The translations under genes were made by a program, and so were the position numbers. Below are positions 1 through 6,028 of a stretch of 6,028 nt of DNA, one piece after another. Where the stretch lies: assembly GCA_030616465.1 (NCBI GenBank), contig JAUWXH010000144.1, forward strand, positions 1 through 6,028. The letters are read 5' to 3'. This DNA comes from Planctomycetota bacterium. Its GTDB lineage: Bacteria; Planctomycetota; Phycisphaerae; UBA1845; Fen-1342. How positions within the stretch are numbered: the first letter of the stretch is position 1; every line of letters begins with the position of its first letter. Under the pieces are notes generated by a model. That model ran no database searches. It saw only the letters and a list, made by a program, of their open reading frames with translations, and was not told the DNA's origin.

Positions 1-1
1 T

Positions 2-40
2 GAAGCCCGCGGCTCCTTGGGTTGGACCGCGCTCGGCTTC
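2..40. other. Small GC-rich hairpin at the window edge
   Basis: GAAGCC (2-7) followed by CGCGG (8-12) can pair with CCGCG (27-31) and GGCTTC (35-40), leaving a 3-nt bulge (32-34) and a 14-nt loop (13-26). That gives 11 paired positions, mostly G:C. No T-run follows on either strand, so it is not a classic intrinsic terminator. It lies between the palindromic repeat at 57-155 and whatever gene precedes the window, and could be part of a 3' untranslated region. GC-rich DNA forms such hairpins by chance, so confidence is low. Confidence 0.25.
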
Positions 41-56
41 GGACGTTGCTCACGTG

Positions 57-155
57 GTCATCCCGACGACCAGCGGAAGGAGGGATCTGGCCGCGAACGG
101 CGGGCAATTCCGTGTCGCGGCCAGATTCCTCGTCGCCGGCGCTCCTCGGAATGAC
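57..155. repeat. Imperfect palindromic intergenic repeat (REP/MITE-like)
   Basis: The left arm (57-96) and right arm (115-155) are inverted copies matching at about 32 of 40 positions with one single-base gap, counted by hand. The inner 12 bases (85-96 against 115-126) pair perfectly, and 9 of the outer 10 match. The loop is 97-114. The arms carry the GTCATTCCGA...GGAATCTGGCC pattern, which I recall as a common dispersed intergenic repeat in several environmental bacterial phyla; that is memory, not a search result. It begins 21 nt past the stop of the minus-strand VIT/VWA gene, so the transcript would end in or run through a long stem-loop. No U-tract follows, so it would act as a 3' stabiliser or weak terminator at most. 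There is no transposase nearby, and it contains no plausible gene. Confidence 0.7.
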
Positions 156-175
156 AGGCGGGGAGCGCTTTGGAG

Positions 176-2437
176 CTACTCGCCGCCGCCCTCGTCGCCT
201 TCCTCAGACTTCGGCTCCGGCACAATCTCGTAGACCTCGCCGTCAAAAACCACCAGCACGTGCTCGCCAAGCGCTAAGTAACGTGCCAGGCGGGGGTTAT
301 GTTTGAGCAGCTCGAAGTACTCATCGCTATAGGCGGTGATCTTCTGCGGCTCGGCCTCGCCGTCCCACGCCGTATCGATCCAGCGCTCGCCCGCGAGCAC
401 GAAGGTCTTGTCGGCCACGTGGCGGATCACGGCCTGGCCACGTTCACCGCGAAGGACGTCGTAGCTCCAGAGAGTGAGCGATTCGGCGTCTGCCGTCTCG
501 GCGATGTCGCGCGAGGTCCGCACCGCCGCTTCGCCGGTCGCTGGCGCCATTCGCCCACCTGCTCCGAACAGCCCCTTGCCGCCCGCCCCGCGTGGCGCCG
601 CCCGGCGCGCCGCGCCGCCGTAGACGCCGTGGAGCATTCGTTCCCTCGCCGGCCGCAGCGCGATCGGGCGATCGTCTTCGAGGATCAGGGCGGACGTATA
701 CGGCGTGACGATGCCGTGGCGTTTGGCCAGGCGGATGACTTCGTCCACCAGCTCCTGCTTGCGGCCATGCAGGCGAATCTGGTCGAGCAGGTACGCGACC
801 TTGCGGGTCGCCCAAAGCCGTGGCAGGAAGTCGTTGGCCGATTCGCGTTCGGCGAAGTTGCCCTCGTACGTGATCGCCTTGGACTCATCTTGCAAGCGGC
901 CTTTGAACTCGACCGCGTGGTGGCCGCTGCCGTCGTAGCGGCCGAGCACGACCAGGTCGTTCCCGCGGAACAGGTCGGGCAACTCGCGGGGGTAGACGTC
1001 GGAGGTCTTCAGCCCGGCGATGTGCAGCGAGATGTCGGTCAGCACCGGGTGGGCCAGCCGAGTGACGAAGGCGCTGAGCTTGAGTTCCAGGTCCTCGTTC
1101 TCGGTGCAGTAATCGCGCGTGCCGCGGGTCGCCTCGGCCAGCTTGTCCAGCAGGTGGGTGTTGACCTTGGTGCCGACGCCGAGCACGTGGAAGCGGACCC
1201 GGGCGGCGTTCTTATCCTTGACGTTCTGGAGAATGCGATTGGGGTCGGTCACGTCCACGGTCGGCTCGCCATCGGTCATGAACACAATCAGGTACGGCCG
1301 CCGGTCATCGCGCGGGTCGGCCGCGAGCGTCTCCAAAAGAGCCTGGTTGATGTTCGTCCCGCCGAGGGCCTGGATCTTGTCCGTGAACACGACCGCGGCC
1401 TGCTTGATGTCGCCGTCAGCTGGCACCAGCGCGTCGCGGAAGGGATGCACCTCAGTGCTGAACGTGTAGATGTTGAAGCGGTCACGGCCCGAAAGGGCAT
1501 TAATGCAGAACTTAAGCGAGCGTTTGACCTGCTCGATCTTGGCACCCTGCATGCTGCCGGAGGTGTCGATCACGAACGCGATGTCCTTGGGCAGGATCTG
1601 CTCGTCGGCGATCTCGACGCGCGGCGAGATGCGCATCATGAAATAGCCGGCCTCGCCGGCCCCGCGATGCGTCAACAGCGACAGCCCGAACATCGTATCC
1701 TTGCGCTGGTAGTAGAGCATGAAGTCGCGGTCCGGGCGGGCGTGGGCCTGCTCGTAGGTAACGGTCGCCTCGTGGTCGTTCGGTCGGCTGATGTCGCACT
1801 GGTGCGACGGACAGAACACGCTGGTCAGCGGTAGTTGACTCTTGATCTTCACCTGCACCACCGTCTGCTCGATGGTCTCGTTGCTGATCGTCTCGGCCCG
1901 CAGCGGGTGGCGATACAGCCCCAGCCCGCCCGTCTCCGGGATGGTCTGTGAGTATTGCAGCTTCACGTCGAGCTGCCCGCCGGGCGGAATCGGGAAAATC
2001 TTCGCCTGCCACAGCCGCTTGCCGAGGTATTCCAGCAGAGCCGGGTCCTTCACGCGGCGGACGATCTCCTCATACCGGCGACGGGCGGTCTCCGCGTCGA
2101 GCACCTCACCGTGCATGGTTTTGCCGCCGACGGTCATGGAGAAATCGCCCACTGCCACCCCGTCCGGCAGCGGGAAGACGTAGGTGCCTTCGACTTGATG
2201 GCGCAGCGGGTTGCGGAAGGTCTGCTGGATCTTCGTAACGGCGACGCCGTCGGTAATGTCGGCGTAGACACGCTGGTATTTGAGCTCCAGCGGGGTGGTG
2301 GTGAAGCGGCGGGGCCAGTGCGGGTGCGGCACGGGCCGGGGAAGGATCACAGTGCCCTGTCCCAGGGTGGGGGCGGTGCCGGCGAGGGCGAGCAGGACCA
2401 TGCAGAGCGGGGTGGCGGGGGTTCGTGCGCGGTTCAT
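176..2437 (-). CDS. Secreted VIT and VWA domain protein (inter-alpha-trypsin inhibitor heavy chain-like)
   Basis: 753 residues. An N-terminal signal peptide is likely: basic start (R3, R5), hydrophobic stretch about 10-20, cleavage probably near residue 26. There is no lipobox and no C-terminal membrane anchor or LPXTG motif, so the product is probably periplasmic or released. A VIT domain spans about 44-170, with the typical NP...EGTYVFPLPDGVAV segment (76-96) and an IFPIPPG stretch (147-153). The VWA domain runs about 285-455. Its MIDAS metal site is complete: DTSGS (D291, S293, S295), T361 in GGTN and D389 in TDG, so it should bind a divalent cation and a protein ligand. The family-typical LWATRK...GIVTPYTSALILED block lies at 541-588. 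Then come a Gly/Ala/Arg-rich linker (about 605-632), a further C-terminal segment (655-738) and an acidic glycine-rich tail. AAGGAG seven bases before the ATG supports the start. The family serves in surface or extracellular protein interactions; the partner is unknown. The gene is divergent from the glycosyltransferase gene. Confidence 0.92.
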   Translation of the reverse strand: MNRARTPATPLCMVLLALAGTAPTLGQGTVILPRPVPHPHWPRRFTTTPLELKYQRVYADITDGVAVTKIQQTFRNPLRHQVEGTYVFPLPDGVAVGDFSMTVGGKTMHGEVLDAETARRRYEEIVRRVKDPALLEYLGKRLWQAKIFPIPPGGQLDVKLQYSQTIPETGGLGLYRHPLRAETISNETIEQTVVQVKIKSQLPLTSVFCPSHQCDISRPNDHEATVTYEQAHARPDRDFMLYYQRKDTMFGLSLLTHRGAGEAGYFMMRISPRVEIADEQILPKDIAFVIDTSGSMQGAKIEQVKRSLKFCINALSGRDRFNIYTFSTEVHPFRDALVPADGDIKQAAVVFTDKIQALGGTNINQALLETLAADPRDDRRPYLIVFMTDGEPTVDVTDPNRILQNVKDKNAARVRFHVLGVGTKVNTHLLDKLAEATRGTRDYCTENEDLELKLSAFVTRLAHPVLTDISLHIAGLKTSDVYPRELPDLFRGNDLVVLGRYDGSGHHAVEFKGRLQDESKAITYEGNFAERESANDFLPRLWATRKVAYLLDQIRLHGRKQELVDEVIRLAKRHGIVTPYTSALILEDDRPIALRPARERMLHGVYGGAARRAAPRGAGGKGLFGAGGRMAPATGEAAVRTSRDIAETADAESLTLWSYDVLRGERGQAVIRHVADKTFVLAGERWIDTAWDGEAEPQKITAYSDEYFELLKHNPRLARYLALGEHVLVVFDGEVYEIVPEPKSEEGDEGGGE

Positions 2438-2444
2438 GATCGGA

Positions 2445-2450
2445 CTCCTT
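2445..2450 (-). promoter_or_regulatory. Ribosome binding site of the VIT/VWA gene
   Basis: Read on the minus strand this is AAGGAG, ending seven bases before the ATG at 2437-2435. This is near-ideal Shine-Dalgarno spacing and fixes the start, which is also where the signal peptide begins. Confidence 0.8.
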
Positions 2451-2530
2451 GTAAGAGTGCCTGGTCGGGCACCGGACGCGGTCGGGCTCCCCAGCGCCCG
2501 CCAGCGAAGTCACGATGCCCGTCCTTCCAT

Positions 2531-2550
2531 ACAACCCTCTATACGGTTGT
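2531..2550. promoter_or_regulatory. Inverted repeat, possible operator
   Basis: ACAACC (2531-2536) and GGTTGT (2545-2550) form a perfect 6 bp inverted repeat around the 8-base, relatively AT-rich spacer CTCTATAC. The size and symmetry resemble a binding site for a dimeric helix-turn-helix regulator. It lies 94 bases before the VIT/VWA start and 190 before the glycosyltransferase start. No regulator gene is in the window, and a 6 bp half-site can arise by chance. Confidence 0.3.
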
Positions 2551-2726
2551 GACGCCCGGCGGTCGCTGTAGTTCCCGAAAACCGGTTACCATTCGCCGTT
2601 CGCGCATCATAAACTGCCTCTGCCGGGAGACTTGCCGGTCCGTCGTGCCGATCGTGGCCGGGACAGGTAAGGCGGCACGCCGTGGAACCGAGGGGCCGTA
2701 GACGACGGGACCGCCGCGGGCGGCTC

Positions 2727-2732
2727 GTGAGG
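2727..2732 (+). promoter_or_regulatory. Ribosome binding site supporting the GTG start of the glycosyltransferase
   Basis: GTGAGG, with a GAGG core at 2729-2732, ends eight bases before the GTG at 2741. This supports GTG 2741 over the in-frame GTG at 2825 or the first in-frame ATG at 2893, which would remove the basic N-terminus and the first membrane segment respectively. Confidence 0.5.
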
Positions 2733-2740
2733 TTGCGATC

Positions 2741-4252
2741 GTGACGAAACGGCCGAAACGCCGGGGGGCTCCGCCGCCGGGCGCGCCGCCTTCGTCGGGG
2801 CGTGCTGTAGACCGCGGCCGGTCGGTGCGCTTCTGGGTTTGGGCGACGGCGGCCGGCCTGCTCCTGCGCGTGCTGCTGATTCCGATCAGCCCCATGTTCC
2901 CATTCGTGTGGGACCACGACGACTTTGTCCGCTGGGGGATCCAGGCCACCGACGAGGGTGTGCTTACGCTCTACGACCATCCGCCGCCGCGCTGGAACGT
3001 ACGCGTCTGGCGAGGTGATCGCTGGACCGTCGGCCAATCGAGGTTCGAGCCGGTCTGCAACTATCCGCCGATGTCGGCTTACCTGTTGTACGCGTCCGGG
3101 CTGGTGTTCAAGGTGGTCAGCGACGACCGGCTGGTCAACACGGTCACGTCACGTGCCGCCTTCACGGCCTGGGGCATTGTGGCTGATCTTCTGGTCGCGT
3201 GGGGTTGCGCTGCGTTGGTGGCACGGTACAAGCCGGGTTGGCCGGCGCGGGCCGCGTATGTGCTCGTCCTGTTCGCGCCGCCTCTATGGCTGGACTCGGT
3301 CATGTGGGGCCAGATGGAGAGCGTCCTTCTGGCGCCGGCGGTGTGGATGGTCTGGGCGCTGATCCAACGGCGGTGGCTTTTAGCCGGCGTGTTGTACGGG
3401 TTAATGGTGGCGCTCAAGCCGCAAGCCGTGCTCTTCATTCCGGTGTGGGGGCTGGCGATTGTGACGGCCAGGCCGTTCTGGAGAGCGCTGGTCGCGCTGC
3501 CGGTGGCGGTCGGGGTTGTGCTCGCGCTCGCCGCACCGTTCATGCTGCACGGGGGCGGAAGCTGGTGGCACGAGAGTTATGTGAAGAACCTGCTGGAGGC
3601 TTACCCGAAAACCACGCTGAACGCGTTCAACCTGTGGTACCTGGACGTGCTCATCCACGGCAGCAATGACGCAATGGTCCCCTGGCTCGGCATCGACAAA
3701 GACGCCTGGAGCAAGGGCTTGCTGGTGCTGGCCCTGGGCGCCGCTTTCTTGTGGATGATTCGGCGCTGGCCGGGCGACCAGCGCGGCCTCATCTTGTGGT
3801 CCACCCTGACCCTCCTGGCCTTTGTCATGCTGCCCACGCGCGTGCACGAGCGCTACATTGTCCTGGTAGTCCCCTTCCTGATCGTCGCCGCGATGCTCTG
3901 GCGGCGGTTCTGGCCGGCAGTGCTGATGCTCCTGGTCGTTGCCACCGCCCAGCTCACGTGGCCCAGTTGGCTACAGGCTGAAACCGGCCAGTTGGCGGCC
4001 CTCGAGCGCCAGGCGCAGTTGTATGAGCAGACAATTGCCACGCTCCCGCAGCAGCAGCGCGCGGACCTCCCCGACCTGAAGGAGCAATTCGAGGCCGGGC
4101 GGCACCAGATTCTGCAAGCCCGGGCAAAGACCGTCGGCTACGAGTGGCTCGTCACCATACTGGCACTGGTGGGGACGGTCGCGACGGCGGCGGCAGCCGT
4201 GTCACTCAAACCCAGACCGACCGGCACCACCGTCCCACGGACGGTATCATAG
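2741..4252 (+). CDS. GT-C fold membrane glycosyltransferase, Gpi18-like mannosyltransferase family
   Basis: 503 residues from a GTG start. The protein has a basic, Pro-rich cytoplasmic N-terminus (1-30) and about ten hydrophobic segments (roughly 31-50, 138-161, 168-184, 192-207, 212-238, 249-270, 324-340, 349-365, 371-387, 390-408, 467-489). GT-C hallmarks are visible. An acidic WDHDD motif (57-61) in the first external loop matches the usual catalytic/metal-binding acidic position. Also present are NYPP (107-110), D185 with MWGQ (188-191), KPQ (226-228) and PTRVHERY (365-372). This combination matches Gpi18-related prokaryotic transferases (COG5542 type), which are expected to move a sugar from a polyprenyl-phosphate donor to a lipid, glycan or protein on the outer face of the membrane. 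Donor and acceptor cannot be read from sequence. The usual WGQ-x-D aspartate is glutamate here (E193). A ~55-residue polar, Gln/Glu/Ala-rich helical segment (411-465) precedes the last membrane helix. The aldehyde dehydrogenase gene follows after 29 nt. Confidence 0.82.
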   Translation: MTKRPKRRGAPPPGAPPSSGRAVDRGRSVRFWVWATAAGLLLRVLLIPISPMFPFVWDHDDFVRWGIQATDEGVLTLYDHPPPRWNVRVWRGDRWTVGQSRFEPVCNYPPMSAYLLYASGLVFKVVSDDRLVNTVTSRAAFTAWGIVADLLVAWGCAALVARYKPGWPARAAYVLVLFAPPLWLDSVMWGQMESVLLAPAVWMVWALIQRRWLLAGVLYGLMVALKPQAVLFIPVWGLAIVTARPFWRALVALPVAVGVVLALAAPFMLHGGGSWWHESYVKNLLEAYPKTTLNAFNLWYLDVLIHGSNDAMVPWLGIDKDAWSKGLLVLALGAAFLWMIRRWPGDQRGLILWSTLTLLAFVMLPTRVHERYIVLVVPFLIVAAMLWRRFWPAVLMLLVVATAQLTWPSWLQAETGQLAALERQAQLYEQTIATLPQQQRADLPDLKEQFEAGRHQILQARAKTVGYEWLVTILALVGTVATAAAAVSLKPRPTGTTVPRTVS

Positions 4253-4269
4253 CTGCCTCGGAGCTCGCC

Positions 4270-4275
4270 GGAGGA
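4270..4275 (+). promoter_or_regulatory. Ribosome binding site that decides the aldehyde dehydrogenase start
   Basis: GGAGGA directly abuts an in-frame ATG at 4276 but lies six bases before the in-frame ATG at 4282. Only the second has workable Shine-Dalgarno spacing, so 4282 is the likely start. The site lies just past the glycosyltransferase stop (4250-4252), which fits translation of a shared transcript. Confidence 0.75.
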
Positions 4276-4281
4276 ATGAGC

Positions 4282-5718
<1,437 letters not shown>

Positions 5719-5762
5719 GGCCGCGTTGCAAGCCACTGGTCGGCGCGGATAATGGTCGTGCC

Positions 5763-6028
5763 ATGATCGCTCGTGTCGAGGCTCTGAATTACCGCTGCTT
5801 CGAGCACGTGGCCCAGGAGCTGCGGCCGTTCAACGTCTTAGTGGGGCCGAATGCGTCGGGCAAGAGCACCTTCTTGGACGTCTTGAGCCTGCTGCAGGAT
5901 TTCCTGAACACCGGCTTGGAGGACGCCGTACTGCTTGGCACCGCCCCACATCGTCCGCGCGGCCGCGCCCGACGGATAGAGGAGCTGTTCTTCCAGGGGC
6001 ATGGCGACCGATTCGAGCTGGCAGTTGA
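5763..6028 (+). CDS. AAA family ATPase, RecF/SMC-like (AAA_21/AAA_15 type), 5' part only
   Basis: The frame opens at ATG 5763 and is still open at the window end: 88 codons and two bases. The N-terminus has the standard layout of this family: a first strand (MIARVEALNYRCFE), a second strand ending in FNVLVG, then Walker A GPNASGKST (residues 28-36, with K34 and S35) and a helix FLDVLSLLQDFL. The later RRIEELFFQGHGDRFELAV (about 70-88) resembles the strand region of predicted ATPases of the COG4637/COG1106 kind. Walker B, signature and any C-terminal effector domain lie beyond the window, so it could be a housekeeping-type predicted ATPase, an OLD-like nuclease or a defence component; the visible part does not decide. 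No strong Shine-Dalgarno precedes the ATG. It starts 44 nt after the dehydrogenase stop with no clear terminator between, so read-through is possible. Confidence 0.82.
   Translation, partial: MIARVEALNYRCFEHVAQELRPFNVLVGPNASGKSTFLDVLSLLQDFLNTGLEDAVLLGTAPHRPRGRARRIEELFFQGHGDRFELAV

Larger units (their letters stand above)
2438..2740. promoter_or_regulatory. Divergent intergenic region between the VIT/VWA and glycosyltransferase genes
   Basis: These 303 bases separate two divergently transcribed genes and must hold both promoters. I find no convincing gene. The least GC-rich patch is around 2575-2615. It contains a weak plus-strand sigma70-like pair, TTACCA (2586-2591) and CATAAA (2608-2613), 16 bases apart with four of six matches each. 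On the minus strand the same patch reads TATGAT (2612-2607), five of six matches to a -10 box but with no good -35. A short CCGCC/GGCGG hairpin (2711-2723, 3-nt loop) sits just before the glycosyltransferase ribosome site. The 20 bp inverted repeat at 2531-2550 is listed separately. The promoter guesses are weak, since sigma70 consensus matching is unreliable in a GC-rich genome of unknown phylum. Confidence 0.5.

Noticed and set aside
57..155. Palindrome as an intrinsic terminator for the VIT/VWA gene
   Set aside because: The stem-loop is large and imperfect and lacks a following U-tract on the minus-strand transcript; it fits better as a repeat element.
299..1834. 511-codon plus-strand open frame opposite the VIT/VWA gene
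   Set aside because: It lies wholly antisense to a gene with clear domains, signal peptide and ribosome site. Its translation has no recognisable domain and the composition of a GC-rich shadow frame.
1955..2701. 248-codon plus-strand open frame spanning the VIT/VWA 5' end and the intergenic region
   Set aside because: Mostly antisense to the signal peptide and VIT domain, with no domain signature and no sensible ribosome site.
2510..3037. 175-codon minus-strand open frame covering the intergenic region and the glycosyltransferase 5' end
   Set aside because: The translation is Arg/Pro-rich and low in complexity, it overlaps the well-supported N-terminus of the transferase, and no start signal is visible.
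4144..4281. N-terminal extension of the aldehyde dehydrogenase
   Set aside because: It would overlap the glycosyltransferase gene, has no ribosome site, and is a polar Thr/His/Gly-rich stretch unlike any ALDH N-terminus.
5721..5748. Possible terminator between the dehydrogenase and ATPase genes (CCGCG ... CGCGG)
   Set aside because: The stem is only 5 bp with an 18-base loop and no T-run, so it is not convincing as a terminator.
5752..5766. Four-codon mini-frame (MVVP, stop) whose TGA overlaps the ATPase ATG
   Set aside because: An ATGA overlap could couple translation, but there is no good ribosome site before it and a frame this short is expected by chance.

Overview
The window is a GC-rich bacterial chromosome fragment with three complete protein genes and the 5' end of a fourth. 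Strong GC preference at third codon positions produces long open frames antisense to the real genes. A secreted VIT+VWA protein with an extended C-terminus and a palindromic intergenic repeat of the GTCATTCCGAG...GGAATCT type would fit a Planctomycetota-like or other GC-rich environmental lineage. That placement is inference; there is no rRNA or marker gene to confirm it.

Layout: positions 1-175 are non-coding and hold a small hairpin (2-40) and a ~99 bp imperfect palindrome (57-155), just past the 3' end of the first gene. The minus-strand gene 176-2437 encodes an exported VIT/VWA (inter-alpha-trypsin-inhibitor heavy-chain-like) protein with an intact metal-binding MIDAS motif. A 303 bp divergent intergenic region (2438-2740) follows, with a 20 bp inverted repeat that could be an operator. 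On the plus strand come a multi-spanning GT-C membrane glycosyltransferase resembling Gpi18-type mannosyltransferases (2741-4252), an aldehyde dehydrogenase with all catalytic residues (4282-5718, 29 nt after the previous stop), and the first 88 codons of a RecF/SMC-like AAA ATPase (5763 to the window end, 44 nt after the previous stop).

The three plus-strand genes may be co-transcribed because spacing is short and no clear terminator is seen. They do not form a recognisable pathway: the glycosyltransferase acts on lipid-linked sugars at the membrane, the dehydrogenase is cytosolic with unknown substrate, and the ATPase is too truncated to assign. I see no mobile element, CRISPR array, RNA gene or convincing new system. 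The items most worth checking are the palindromic repeat, the operator-like inverted repeat, the cofactor-site change in the dehydrogenase, the extra loop in the glycosyltransferase, and what lies downstream of the truncated ATPase gene.
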